Translations under genes and position numbers: made by a program | Shown here: piece after piece, positions 46,041 through 55,238 of the stretch | Numbering within the stretch: position 1 is the stretch's first letter | How the letters are laid out: each line of letters begins with the position of its first letter | The notes under the pieces: model-generated | What the model was told of the DNA's origin: nothing | The model's database searches: none | The model's input: only the letters and a program-made list of their open reading frames with translations | Assembly (NCBI GenBank): GCA_965243605.1 | Contig: CBDEVQ010000121.1 | Location: 1 to 64,000, forward strand | DNA length: 64,000 nucleotides | Source of the DNA: JBMYYR01 sp965243605 | GTDB lineage: Bacteria; Bacteroidota; Bacteroidia; Flavobacteriales; CAJXXR01 | Reading direction: 5' to 3'

Positions 46041-47048
46041 TTATGCTTCACCATTGATCATTTCAACTATTTTCTCTTCAACTTCATCACATAATTCAAC
46101 ATTATCTAATAAAATATTTTTCACTGAATCTCTTCCTTGACCTAGCTTAACATCTCCGTAACTATACCAAGATCCACTTTTCTTTAAAATATTAAACTCA
46201 GTTCCAAGATCTATGATTTCACCTATTTTAGAAATTCCTTCTCCATACATGATATCAAATTCAGCTTTACGGAATGGTGGTGCTACTTTATTTTTAACAA
46301 CCTTAATTCTTGTTTTGTTACCAATAACACCATCACCTTCTTTAATCTGTGTACTTCTTCTAATGTCTATTCTTACAGATGCATAGAATTTAAGAGCATT
46401 ACCTCCAGTTGTTGTTTCTGGATTACCGAACATTACACCAATTTTTTCTCTTAACTGGTTAATGAAAATAACAGTACAATTTGTTTTACTAATAGAACCT
46501 GTTAATTTTCTTAAAGCTTGAGACATTAAACGTGCTTGTAGACCCATTCTAGAATCTCCCATATCACCTTCAATTTCAGCTTTTGGAGTTAAAGCTGCAA
46601 CTGAATCGACAACTAAAATATCGATTGCACCAGATCGAATTAAATTATCAGCAATTTCTAAAGCCTGCTCTCCGTGATCTGGTTGAGATATTAAAAGCTC
46701 ATCTGTATCAACACCAAGTTTTTCTGCATAATATTTATCAAAAGCATGTTCAGCATCAATAAAAGCAGCTATTCCACCTTGTTTTTGAGCTTCTGCAATT
46801 GCATGAATAGCTAAAGTTGTTTTACCAGAAGATTCAGGTCCGAAGATCTCAACAATTCTTCCTTTAGGATATCCACCTATTCCTAAAGCTAAATCTAAAC
46901 CTACAGATCCACTTGGAATGGCTTGAACATCAACAACGGGTTGATCACCAAGTTTCATGATTGATCCTTTACCGTAAGTCTTATCTAACTTCTCCATTGC
47001 TAATTGCAATGCTTTAACCTTTGCTTCTTTCTCTTTATTATCGCTCAT
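46041..47048 (-). CDS. recA: Recombinase RecA
   Basis: 335 residues, standard length. The N-terminal helix is followed by Walker A GPESSGKT (residues 70-77), IFINQLREKIGVMFGNPETT as L1 with Walker B upstream in DILVVDSVAAL, and GGNALKFYASVRIDIRR as L2. The C-terminus is short and acidic. It promotes strand exchange and LexA-type self-cleavage. CAAAAATA at 47072-47079 is a promoter -7 candidate on the minus strand. No SOS box could be identified. Confidence 0.99.
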   Translation of the reverse strand: MSDNKEKEAKVKALQLAMEKLDKTYGKGSIMKLGDQPVVDVQAIPSGSVGLDLALGIGGYPKGRIVEIFGPESSGKTTLAIHAIAEAQKQGGIAAFIDAEHAFDKYYAEKLGVDTDELLISQPDHGEQALEIADNLIRSGAIDILVVDSVAALTPKAEIEGDMGDSRMGLQARLMSQALRKLTGSISKTNCTVIFINQLREKIGVMFGNPETTTGGNALKFYASVRIDIRRSTQIKEGDGVIGNKTRIKVVKNKVAPPFRKAEFDIMYGEGISKIGEIIDLGTEFNILKKSGSWYSYGDVKLGQGRDSVKNILLDNVELCDEVEEKIVEMINGEA

Positions 47049-47071
47049 AATGTTTCTTTCTAATTCTTATA

Positions 47072-47079
47072 CAAAAATA
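47072..47079 (-). promoter_or_regulatory. Putative -7 box for recA
   Basis: The minus strand reads TATTTTTG, matching TAnnTTTG, 24 bp upstream of the recA start and within the short gap to the bcp gene. Confidence 0.4.
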
Positions 47080-47102
47080 GATTCTTTATACGACAACTTG
47101 TG

Positions 47103-47564
47103 TCATTTATATAAATCTAATATTTGCTCTGTATGTAATTTTGTTTTAACCTTCTTAATTACATGTTCAATAACTCCTTTTTCGTCTATGATAAATGTAG
47201 TTCTATGAACGCCATCATATTCTCTTCCCATAAACTTTTTTAAGCCCCAAACACCAAATAAATCCATAACTTTATGGTCTTCATCTGCTAGTAAATCAAA
47301 CGGAAAATTAAATTTCTCTATAAACTTAACGTGTCTCTTCGGCGAATCTGGACTTACACCAAGCAATTTAAACCCTTCCTTAGTTAAAAGATCAAAGTTT
47401 TCGCTCAAATTACAAGCTTCAGCGGTACACCCAGGTGTATTGTCTTTCGGATAAAAAAATAAAATGAGTTTCGATCCTAAAAACGATTCACTATTAATTT
47501 GGTCTTCATTTTGGTTTACACACTCAAAAAAAGGTGCTTTCTCACCAACTTCTAATGTTTTCAT
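47103..47564 (-). CDS. bcp: Thioredoxin-dependent peroxiredoxin (PrxQ/BCP)
   Basis: About 153 residues from the ATG at 47564 (MKTLEVGEKAPFFE). YPKDNTPGCTAEACNLSENF contains the peroxidatic Cys and, five residues later, the resolving Cys of the PrxQ type. LLGVSPDSPKRHVKF and HRTTFIIDEKGVIEHVI are conserved. It reduces H2O2 and organic peroxides with thioredoxin. It lies just upstream of recA on the same strand, separated by 54 bp with a likely recA promoter. Confidence 0.95.
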   Translation of the reverse strand: MKTLEVGEKAPFFECVNQNEDQINSESFLGSKLILFFYPKDNTPGCTAEACNLSENFDLLTKEGFKLLGVSPDSPKRHVKFIEKFNFPFDLLADEDHKVMDLFGVWGLKKFMGREYDGVHRTTFIIDEKGVIEHVIKKVKTKLHTEQILDLYK

Positions 47565-47589
47565 GATCAATTTATTTTTTATAAAATTA

Positions 47590-47620
47590 AAAAAGTCATC
47601 CTAATATAGGATGACTTTTT
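47590..47620 (-). terminator. Intrinsic terminator after the propeller gene
   Basis: Arms AAAAAGTCATCCTA and TAGGATGACTTTTT with a 3-nt ATA loop. Transcription from the T9SS gene (47648-49513) would stop here before bcp. Confidence 0.85.
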
Positions 47621-47647
47621 CATATTTTATTTTAAAAGATAAGTAAA

Positions 47648-49513
47648 TTACTTAACCATTAATTTTTGTGTGTAAACGCTTTCACCTTCTACAACGTTAA
47701 CAATATACATTCCAGCTTTAAAGCTTCCTGTGTTAATTGTTAATTGTGTTCCTTCTGCAGTTTCAGCATAAACTGTTTGTCCTAATGAGTTAATTACTCT
47801 TACAGTTCCATTTTCATGTCCTTCTTCGAAGTTAACAGTTGTTGTTCCGAATGAAGGGTTTGGAGCTACGTTAAAGATTCCTTTATTAGTTTCTTCAACA
47901 AATAAGATATCTAAATCATCTTTTAAGAATGAAGCTACAACAATATCATTTGGTTCAGCAGTATGCTCTTCTCCTCTAACGTGTAATCCTGGAGTTTCAT
48001 CTCTTTGGTACATTACATAAACTGTATTGTTATCAAATGCAACATTACCAAATACTGTTTCAACTAATGGGTTATCATCAATAGCATAAAAACGAGTTAA
48101 ATCTTGTGGAGTAGACCAGTTTACACCATTATCTGTTGAACGGATAATCCATTGGTGTCTTTGGTTTTTGTTATAAGGTGCTCCTGCCGCATCTTGATCT
48201 TCTGATAAAGTATCAATAATTGAAGAATACGTTAAGTACATATCTCCATCATCCGTTACATGTGTAAATGGTAAAGATGTTAATGATAAGAAGTAGTTAG
48301 CAATATCACCAGTAATTGCATCATCACCATTTTGGTCTAATACGAATGCTACTGTATCTAATTGAGAGAATCCTAAGTTAGATCCATCTATTGTTGCAGT
48401 ACCGTTAGTTACATAACCATAAGACGATTTCCAGTGAAGTAAATCACCTACAGCTGGGCTAAAGTTTGTTACATCAACATCATTTGTATCAACATTAGAG
48501 AATAAATATCCTCCAAAGAATGCATGTAATTCTCCAGTTTGGTCATATGTTAAGTTATATGAACCATCCGCCGTATAATATGCACCAAAATCATTTTCAG
48601 TTACAACTGTTGAATCTACTAAGTCTGAAGTATTTTCAAAGTCATCAATAGGGAAATCCCAAAGAATATTTTTAGTCCAAGTAGATCCATTATCTGTAGA
48701 TGACATAAGAACTACATCCTTACTTCCACCACCACAAATAAATGAAACTTCGTCACCTTTAGAAACAATACTGTATGAATCTCCAGAAGTCGTTCCAAAT
48801 AAAGTATCAGCTATTGAAGGAATTTCAACATTTACAAGATCCCAAGTTGCTCCTAAATCAGTAGAACGGCTATAACGAATGTAATATTCTGGATCAGCAT
48901 CTGTACCTATATTTTCAGCTCCAATTACGTGTAAAGAGTTACCACTCGCTCCACCAACTGTCATTCTGTGCCAAACATTAGATAATGTATTTGTTCCATC
49001 TGTTACAGTACTATTAGCCCATGCACCTGTTCCAGCTACATCTCTTTTAGCAAAGTAAGAATCTCCACCTGAAGTATGACAAATATATGCTTCTCCTCCA
49101 CCTGGTAAAGAAATAAATGATGGCCATCCTGTACGTTCATCTTCTAATCTTTCTGATGGTTCAGAACCCCAATCAGTTCCGTCATAAAAGTTATATCCAG
49201 TTCCACGGTCAACGAATGTACTTGTACCATCTAAACTCATTGTCCATGCTGCTGAAATAGATCCATTAGGGTGAACAATAAAACGTGGCTGAACAGCACT
49301 GTTAGTTTGTAAATCATATAAAGAAGTTCCAATCACTTCTTCATCAACATTACCACCTCCTAATGCTAATGCACTTTGAGATGAAGCAACTGTATTTCCT
49401 TGAATATTAATACTCTCAGTATTATTAATAGCCACTGGCTCTACTGTATGCTGTGCCAATAAAGACGTTGAAGACCCTATTAATAGACATGCTAGGATAG
49501 AATGTATTTTCAT
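47648..49513 (-). CDS. Secreted Asp-box propeller (sialidase-like fold) with T9SS C-terminal domain
   Basis: 621 residues. MKIHSILACLLIGSSTSLLA is a signal peptide. The central part is a six-bladed-type propeller with Asp-boxes RSTDLGATW, SSTDNGSTW and RSTDNGVNW, as in exo-sialidases, but I cannot find the Arg triad and Glu/Tyr needed for catalysis. The last 80 residues are type A sorting domain: NVAPNPSFGTTTVNF, VRVINSLGQTVY, FKAGMYIVNVVEGESVYTQK. The terminal residues MVK are typical. The gene has its own terminator. Confidence 0.88.
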   Translation of the reverse strand: MKIHSILACLLIGSSTSLLAQHTVEPVAINNTESINIQGNTVASSQSALALGGGNVDEEVIGTSLYDLQTNSAVQPRFIVHPNGSISAAWTMSLDGTSTFVDRGTGYNFYDGTDWGSEPSERLEDERTGWPSFISLPGGGEAYICHTSGGDSYFAKRDVAGTGAWANSTVTDGTNTLSNVWHRMTVGGASGNSLHVIGAENIGTDADPEYYIRYSRSTDLGATWDLVNVEIPSIADTLFGTTSGDSYSIVSKGDEVSFICGGGSKDVVLMSSTDNGSTWTKNILWDFPIDDFENTSDLVDSTVVTENDFGAYYTADGSYNLTYDQTGELHAFFGGYLFSNVDTNDVDVTNFSPAVGDLLHWKSSYGYVTNGTATIDGSNLGFSQLDTVAFVLDQNGDDAITGDIANYFLSLTSLPFTHVTDDGDMYLTYSSIIDTLSEDQDAAGAPYNKNQRHQWIIRSTDNGVNWSTPQDLTRFYAIDDNPLVETVFGNVAFDNNTVYVMYQRDETPGLHVRGEEHTAEPNDIVVASFLKDDLDILFVEETNKGIFNVAPNPSFGTTTVNFEEGHENGTVRVINSLGQTVYAETAEGTQLTINTGSFKAGMYIVNVVEGESVYTQKLMVK

Positions 49514-49677
49514 AGTAAATTAAGTTTATTTTTTCCAAATCTAACTAAATATATGTTAAATTGAAAGGAAATATTAGACTTTTATCCGCCTTAGATCCAC
49601 TTAATTCTAAAAAAATCCACTTATTACATCCTCATTATTTTTTAAATAATTGTTAAAAAAATAATAACGACATAAAA

Positions 49678-49710
49678 AATGGCGATCAAATACAAGAATT
49701 GATCGCCATT
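49678..49710 (-). terminator. Intrinsic terminator after the 411-residue T9SS gene
   Basis: Arms AATGGCGATCAA and TTGATCGCCATT with a 9-nt loop; AAAAAA precedes on the plus strand, giving a U-tract on the minus strand. Confidence 0.8.
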
Positions 49711-49739
49711 ATTATGGTAATAAAGGTAAGCTTATCTAA

Positions 49740-50975
49740 TTATTTTTTTACAATTTTAGATGTAGCAGTTCCTTTTTCATTTCTGATAGTCACGAAGTAG
49801 ATACCAGCCTTTTGGTCAGTAATATCAACTTCGAAATTTCCATTTTCAATTACAGAAACAACTTTTTGCCCTAACATGTTGAAGATTTCAACTTCAGTTT
49901 GGTTAACATCAGTATCAATTTTGATAACACCTGTTGTTGGGTTAGGGTACATTGTAGCTCCAATTTCATTTAAGTCTTCTAATCCAACATTAGGAGAAGA
50001 AATCTTAGTTCTGATGTAGTAGTGTTGGCTACTGTAAGATGCATACCATAAGAATGAAGTTGGTAATAAAGTTGCATTCGTTAAAGCTTGAGTATTCAAT
50101 TGGTAACGAGTTCTGTTAGATAACTCATAAGAATGACTCTCTTCGTTTGCATAAACCATTTCATCTGGTACAGCAGCTTGATCATCTTCTTGGAAAGCTG
50201 TTACAGCAAAGAAATTATCTAATGTATCACCTAAGTTATAAGATTGACCTGGCTTAAATGTAACAGTAACTCCTACTCTTTCACCTGCAGTATAATTAAG
50301 ATCAGCTACATCTAACATTAACGTTTGGTATACAGTTGTACTTGTATCAGCTTCTGTTAATAGAACAGTAAATGTTTGCTCTGTTAAAGCTGGAGCAATT
50401 TCTCCAAATTTAGTTAAATCAGTATTCGTAACATAAGGAATTTGTTGAGCCCAACGGTCTTGCGACTCAGCTGTCCATTGAATTCCATTTGTTTGAGAAG
50501 AAAGAACTTTTACAATTGCAGTATCAACTACTGAAGATGCAGAGTTTCTGAAATAGTTATATACAACCTCAACTGAATCTAAAACATAATCGTTATTTTC
50601 ATCAAGGTAGTCATAGTACTCATCTGCTGGATTAATAACTACAGCAGCCGAATGTACTTGTACTGGGAATAATCCATTAGAATATTCAATAACAGCGTTA
50701 GTATCAAGATCCATGTAACCACGACCTCTTAATGCAAATTCGTTATCAAGTAATACATCAAATCCTCCGAATTCATTTTCAATAATTGCTTCACCATAGT
50801 TTAGCCATCTTGATTCTGCACCTGCAGCAATAGCTTTAGCGTTAGCAGCCATTCTTTCAGAAACCTGATTACCTATTACTCTATCAGAGATTGTTTTAAC
50901 TTCTCCTTTGTTTTGAGTTTGTGCAGTAGCTGCAAATGCCATAGCTGACATTAATACTAGTATACTTTTTTTCAT
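49740..50975 (-). CDS. Secreted protein of unknown function with T9SS C-terminal domain
   Basis: 411 residues. MKKSILVLMSAMAFAATAQT is the signal peptide. The mature part is Asp/Asn-rich and mostly beta, with no recognised domain (EYYDYLDENNDYVLDSVEVV, TVTFKPGQSYNLGD). The C-terminal sorting domain is complete: ATMYPNPTTGVIKIDTDV, VEIFNMLGQKVVSV, KAGIYFVTIRNEKG and the final KIVKK. It is secreted through the T9SS and probably bound to the surface. Confidence 0.85.
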   Translation of the reverse strand: MKKSILVLMSAMAFAATAQTQNKGEVKTISDRVIGNQVSERMAANAKAIAAGAESRWLNYGEAIIENEFGGFDVLLDNEFALRGRGYMDLDTNAVIEYSNGLFPVQVHSAAVVINPADEYYDYLDENNDYVLDSVEVVYNYFRNSASSVVDTAIVKVLSSQTNGIQWTAESQDRWAQQIPYVTNTDLTKFGEIAPALTEQTFTVLLTEADTSTTVYQTLMLDVADLNYTAGERVGVTVTFKPGQSYNLGDTLDNFFAVTAFQEDDQAAVPDEMVYANEESHSYELSNRTRYQLNTQALTNATLLPTSFLWYASYSSQHYYIRTKISSPNVGLEDLNEIGATMYPNPTTGVIKIDTDVNQTEVEIFNMLGQKVVSVIENGNFEVDITDQKAGIYFVTIRNEKGTATSKIVKK

Positions 50976-51078
50976 ACTATATCTCTTTATTTATGTTTTC
51001 AATTCAACAAATTTATACAAAAGTTATCAATTTCTGTATTATTTAGATGAATTAAATTGTTATTTTTTTCACAATAAT

Positions 51079-51447
51079 TTAATCTGCAACGTTAAGTAAT
51101 GTTACAATTGAATCACAATTTTCAAATGTAAAATTATAAGTATTTGAATGAAAATCGGAAATTAACCTATAGGTCTTACAGGGAATGGCATCTCGATCTA
51201 TCAATTCAGCATCAAAAGAACCTTCATCTATTTTTTCCTTAATAGTGACTTTACTTATAGAGTATTCATTAAGCTGTTCAACTGATTTTGGAGAAAATTT
51301 CAACTCTTTTTTTCCAAAATCATGTAGTATTCTAGAGGATGGAAAATAAGTCATTTTAATATCTTTCTGATCCCAAAAGAAATTCACGGCCAATAAGCCT
51401 AAGCATACGCCGAAGCCATAATACAGAAATTTTTTACCTAGTTTCAT
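51079..51447 (-). CDS. Membrane-anchored small protein downstream of alanine dehydrogenase
   Basis: 122 residues. One N-terminal helix (FLYYGFGVCLGLLAVNFFW) anchors a short beta-rich domain without known motifs (KMTYFPSSRILHDFGKKELK). It begins 3 bp after the alanine dehydrogenase stop, so it is co-expressed. The small partner of this gene pair is conserved in related Flavobacteria as I recall, but unstudied. Function unknown. Confidence 0.7.
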   Translation of the reverse strand: MKLGKKFLYYGFGVCLGLLAVNFFWDQKDIKMTYFPSSRILHDFGKKELKFSPKSVEQLNEYSISKVTIKEKIDEGSFDAELIDRDAIPCKTYRLISDFHSNTYNFTFENCDSIVTLLNVAD

Positions 51448-51450
51448 TTT

Positions 51451-52653
51451 TTAATATTTAGGGAAAAACATGTTAAGGTTAGTATATGGCAAATCAAACA
51501 AATCTGATATGATCTTATTGGTAGATTTACCCTGGTATGTATATAAGCTATTTCTAAAATTTTCGTTTTCAGCAACTAAGTTGGCGACTCCTCCATTTTC
51601 GGAAATAGATAATAATAATGGTGCAAAAATATTACTTAATGCATAAGTAGCAGTTCTAGAAACAGTAGATCCTATATTAGGAACACCATAATGAATTACT
51701 CCAAACTTTGTAAAAACAGGTTTTTCTAAAGTTGTTATTCGTGAAGTTTCAAAACATCCTCCTCTATCGATACTTACATCAATAATCATTGAACCGGTTT
51801 TCATTCTACTAACCAAGTCACTATTAATAATCATTGGTGTTTTTTTAGATCGGGCTCTCATAGCACCAATAGCAACATCTGCACTTAATATTGCTTTCTC
51901 AATAATTTTCGGCTTAACCAAAGAGGTGTATATACGATCTTGAAACATAGATTGAAAACGTCTCAATCGATCCATTTCTATATCAAAAACTTTAACTGAA
52001 GCCCCTAATGCAATGGCTGATCTTGTTGCATATTCAGCAACTGTTCCAGAACCTAAGATTACAACTTCTGCTGGAGGAACACCAGCAATACCACCAAGGA
52101 CTTTACCTATTCCACCACCAGTATTACTAAGGTAATGACTGGCTATTTGCATTACAGAACTCCCTGCAATTTCGCTCATAGCCCTAACAATAGAAAAAGT
52201 AGATGAATTATCTCTTAGTATCTCAAATCCAATGGCCGTAATTTGTTTTTTGGCTAAAATTTGAAAATAACCTTTATCAACAATATGAGGCTGGATCGCT
52301 GATATTAAAACTTGACGTCCCTTCATCCAAGATAATTCTATTGGTGTAGGTGCATTAATTTTTAATACAATTGGACAAGAATATATTTCTCTAGGATCAT
52401 AAACTATCATCGCTCCAGCTTCACTAAAATCGGCATCGGAATAATGTGTTCTCACACCGGCTCCAGTTTCTACCATAACTTGATGCCCTTGCTTAACTAA
52501 AAAATCTACCCCATCTGGATTAAGACCAATTCTATTTTCCGAGTTGGAACTTTCCTTTGGGATACCTATACTTAATTGTCGTTTAGATTTAGCAATCGCC
52601 AATTTTTCTTCTTGTGGAACAAATAATGATGATATATCGATTTTAGCCTTCAT
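51451..52653 (-). CDS. ald: Alanine dehydrogenase
   Basis: 400 residues, AlaDH/PNT family. IGIPKESSNSENRIGLNPDG at the N-terminus, VLKINAPTPIELSWMKGRQ with the substrate Lys and ISAIQPH with the catalytic His, GGIAGVPPAEVVILGSGTV as the NAD-binding loop, and MIIDVSIDRGGCFETS are present. It interconverts alanine and pyruvate plus ammonia with NADH. Kynureninase releases alanine, so it could complete that route, though this is only a metabolic link. It is divergent from the iron-uptake cluster. Confidence 0.92.
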   Translation of the reverse strand: MKAKIDISSLFVPQEEKLAIAKSKRQLSIGIPKESSNSENRIGLNPDGVDFLVKQGHQVMVETGAGVRTHYSDADFSEAGAMIVYDPREIYSCPIVLKINAPTPIELSWMKGRQVLISAIQPHIVDKGYFQILAKKQITAIGFEILRDNSSTFSIVRAMSEIAGSSVMQIASHYLSNTGGGIGKVLGGIAGVPPAEVVILGSGTVAEYATRSAIALGASVKVFDIEMDRLRRFQSMFQDRIYTSLVKPKIIEKAILSADVAIGAMRARSKKTPMIINSDLVSRMKTGSMIIDVSIDRGGCFETSRITTLEKPVFTKFGVIHYGVPNIGSTVSRTATYALSNIFAPLLLSISENGGVANLVAENENFRNSLYTYQGKSTNKIISDLFDLPYTNLNMFFPKY

Positions 52654-52788
52654 AGAAATACATTTTCACAAAATTATTAAATACAAAATGAAAACGGGAA
52701 ACTGTCTGTTTTTTTTTATTCATATACTCCGAAAATTAATTATTTAAAATTAGTTTAAATAAAGATAGGTAAATTATAAATCCTGTTT

Positions 52789-52796
52789 TAGCTTTG
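52789..52796 (+). promoter_or_regulatory. Putative -7 box for the iron-uptake cluster
   Basis: TAGCTTTG matches TAnnTTTG, 17 bp before the DUF4856 start. No convincing Fur box was found in 52654-52813. Confidence 0.4.
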
Positions 52797-52813
52797 CAAA
52801 AAAAATAAATACC

Positions 52814-53926
52814 ATGTTAAAATCACTATCAAAATTATCAATAATTGCACTTACAACTATAGCTGTTGTTTCATGTGGATCTGATGACGATAACAATAGT
52901 TATAATGTCCCGAATTCATATAATTTTAGTAATGTAAGTTATTCTGGACAAATATCTAGAATTGACATGTTAAAAGAAATGACTTCATATATGAAGACGG
53001 CTCATGATGGTGTAGCAATTGATGCTCAACAACTTAAAAACATGTATGCAAATACAAATTATACATGGACATCTAGTCCTTTTACTGTAGATCAACCTAC
53101 AAAACAGCTAAAGAACAAAACAGCTACTGGAGAATCTATTTCAGTTGAAAACTGGATGGACAAACTTGCGGTTATATCAGCATCTTCTACAACTGGATCT
53201 AACGGGACTGCAGGTTTAGTAACATCACTTTCTGGTAGTAAAAAGTATATATTTGACGAGAACGGATTTGAACCTATTCAATTAATTGACAAAGGGTTAA
53301 TGGGCTCTGTATTTTATTACCAAGGAACATCAGTTTACCTAAGTGATTCTAAGGTTGGTGGTGCTAACAATGATGATTTAGCAGAAAACAAAACGTATAC
53401 AGACATGCAACATTACTGGGATGAAGCCTTTGGATACGGGTCTTTTCCTATTGATTTAACTGGTGCGAATATCGGGACTAAAAATTCAGCTGGAGAATTA
53501 AGTTATTACAGTAAGTACTTAAAGAAAGCACATGATGCCAACCTTAACACTGTAGATCAATTAATGAAAGATGGATTTATTTCTGGACGTGCTGCTATCA
53601 ACAATAAAGATTATAACACACGTGATGAAGCTATCATTCTAGTTCGCAAACATTGGGAAATGATTAATGTAGCTGCAGCTTTACATTACTTAAACGCTTC
53701 GTTAACTAACTTAGGAGATGATGCTTTAAGAAACCACGAATTATCTGAAGCATACGCCTTTATTAATGCTATTAAATTTAACGAAGGGAGAACTATGACT
53801 ATTGCCGAAGTTGATGCTACATTAGATGCTTTAGGTACTAACTTTTATACAATTACAGCTACTCAAATTAACAATGCTAAATCAATGCTAGCATCGAAGT
53901 TTGAAGTTACTGCAAACGACTTTTAA
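52814..53926 (+). CDS. DUF4856-domain lipoprotein (imelysin partner)
   Basis: 370 residues. MLKSLSKLSIIALTTIAVVSC then GSDDDNNSY is a lipoprotein signal (Cys21) with an Asp-rich surface-export signature. PNSYNFSNVSYSGQISRIDM, the central HYWDEAFGYGSFPIDL and the C-terminal helices fit the DUF4856 family, found beside imelysin genes in Bacteroidota. The helical domain contains HWEMINVAAALHYLNASLTN, resembling the second bundle of imelysins. It probably binds or handles iron or heme at the cell surface; this is inferred from context. A strong terminator follows. Confidence 0.85.
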   Translation: MLKSLSKLSIIALTTIAVVSCGSDDDNNSYNVPNSYNFSNVSYSGQISRIDMLKEMTSYMKTAHDGVAIDAQQLKNMYANTNYTWTSSPFTVDQPTKQLKNKTATGESISVENWMDKLAVISASSTTGSNGTAGLVTSLSGSKKYIFDENGFEPIQLIDKGLMGSVFYYQGTSVYLSDSKVGGANNDDLAENKTYTDMQHYWDEAFGYGSFPIDLTGANIGTKNSAGELSYYSKYLKKAHDANLNTVDQLMKDGFISGRAAINNKDYNTRDEAIILVRKHWEMINVAAALHYLNASLTNLGDDALRNHELSEAYAFINAIKFNEGRTMTIAEVDATLDALGTNFYTITATQINNAKSMLASKFEVTANDF

Positions 53927-53945
53927 GAAGAACAAACTACTCATT

Positions 53946-53984
53946 GTCAAGTATCTAAATCCTACATTAGATACTTGACTTTTT
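53946..53984 (+). terminator. Intrinsic terminator between DUF4856 and imelysin genes
   Basis: Perfect 13-bp arms GTCAAGTATCTAA / TTAGATACTTGAC with an 8-nt loop and a T5 run. Lies inside the iron cluster, so distal genes may be expressed at lower level or by partial read-through. Confidence 0.85.
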
Positions 53985-53998
53985 AAAATTACAGTTCT

Positions 53999-55120
53999 AT
54001 GAAAATGCAAAAAATCATCATACTATCTCTTGTTGCTTTATCTATTATTTTTTCTTGTGGAAAAGATGATGCAGATGATAACATCAATTTTTCTGATCTA
54101 TTTATAAACACATCAGAAAACATTATTCAACCTCAATACTTGAAATATAAAACTCATTGTCAAGAGGTTAAAGATGCAACAGAAACGTTCATCAATGATG
54201 TAACCGTAGTAAATTTAGAAGATCTTCAAGCGCTCTTCATAGAAAATTATAAACTTTGGCAACACACTTCTTTATATGAATTTGGGCCTGCAGTTGATGC
54301 AGACATCTTGTTAAAAACAACCATCAATTCATATCCAACAAACGCCAATTTAATTGACCAAAATATTACATCAGGAAATTACAACTTAGATGCGGCCAAT
54401 AACATATATGCGATTGGATTACCTGCCTTTGAATACCTAATTTATGGTAGTACTAAAAATAACAATTCGGTATTATCATCTTTTTCTACTGATTCTGATG
54501 CTGAAAATCGTAAGGTTTATCTGACTCAATTAATAGAACAAATTCTAAATAAAATTACTCTTGCAAGTAACAGATGGTCTACATATCATGATCAGTACAT
54601 TTCTAACAAAGGAACTGGTAATGGATCATCATTAACATTATTGTTTAATGCTTACTTAAAGGATTACGAAGAAACCAAACGAAATAAGTTTGCACTACCT
54701 GCAGGATTTGCAACTGAATTTTCTATTCCAATTGCAAAAGACGCAAATAAGGTTGAAGCTCGATATTCTGATATTTCATTTGAATTAATGATTGAAAGCA
54801 TGAAAGCTCATAAAGCATTTTTTCAAGGAATTGGTCCTGATGGAATAAATGGAATTGGATTTCATGATAAACTAAAAGAGTACAAAGCAGAATCTACTAT
54901 TATTGATGGAGATTTAGCAGATGTTTCCTTAAATCAAATGGAAATTGCAATAACAAGCTTAAATAATTACACAACTTCATTTTCTAATGAAATCCTTAAT
55001 TCTAATGCTCAACTAGAAAATACAAGCTTAGAGTTACAAAAATTAGTTCCACTTATTAAGGTAGATATGAAATCTTATTTTGGCGTACCTATTACAAGCC
55101 AAGATACAGACGGAGACTAA
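53999..55120 (+). CDS. Imelysin-family lipoprotein (iron-regulated, surface-exposed)
   Basis: 373 residues. MKMQKIIILSLVALSIIFSC then GKDDADDNI is a lipoprotein signal with Asp-rich export signature. The imelysin-like double four-helix bundle begins HCQEVKDATETFI. It contains LWQHTSLYEFGP in the place of the family GxHxxE-like motif (LWQ at the known GxHxxE helix partner), then AIGLPAFEYLIYG with a conserved Gly and Glu, typical of insulin-cleaving M75 peptidase relatives. Most members are not proteases but iron-uptake proteins. It is the second gene of the cluster. Confidence 0.9.
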   Translation: MKMQKIIILSLVALSIIFSCGKDDADDNINFSDLFINTSENIIQPQYLKYKTHCQEVKDATETFINDVTVVNLEDLQALFIENYKLWQHTSLYEFGPAVDADILLKTTINSYPTNANLIDQNITSGNYNLDAANNIYAIGLPAFEYLIYGSTKNNNSVLSSFSTDSDAENRKVYLTQLIEQILNKITLASNRWSTYHDQYISNKGTGNGSSLTLLFNAYLKDYEETKRNKFALPAGFATEFSIPIAKDANKVEARYSDISFELMIESMKAHKAFFQGIGPDGINGIGFHDKLKEYKAESTIIDGDLADVSLNQMEIAITSLNNYTTSFSNEILNSNAQLENTSLELQKLVPLIKVDMKSYFGVPITSQDTDGD

Positions 55121-55191
55121 TATAAAAGAACATAATGTTTATTTATACTATAGTTTTAGTTTAAGACCTCTTCTAAGTTACAAGAAAAAAG

Positions 55192-55217
55192 TAATTTTGC
55201 CTACCAACTTTTGTTGG
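55192..55217 (+). promoter_or_regulatory. Promoter and inverted repeat before the FecA-like gene
   Basis: TAATTTTG at 55192-55199 matches TAnnTTTG and is followed by CCAACTTTTGTTGG at 55204-55217, a 5-bp stem with TTTT spacer. It lies about 20 bp before the receptor start and could be a regulatory site. Its regulator is unknown. Confidence 0.4.
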
Positions 55218-55238
55218 CAAACTTAGAATTTAACCATA

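Noticed and set aside
47648..49513. Calling this a true sialidase
   Set aside because: Asp-boxes are present but not the catalytic Arg triad or Glu-Tyr pair, so only the fold is claimed.
52654..52813. Fur box in the ald/DUF4856 gap
   Set aside because: Only weak AT-rich similarity; no convincing 19-bp GATAATGATAATCATTATC-type match could be found.
53999..55120. Imelysin as an active insulin-cleaving peptidase
   Set aside because: The HxxE zinc motif of M75 peptidases is not clear, and the genes around it concern iron.
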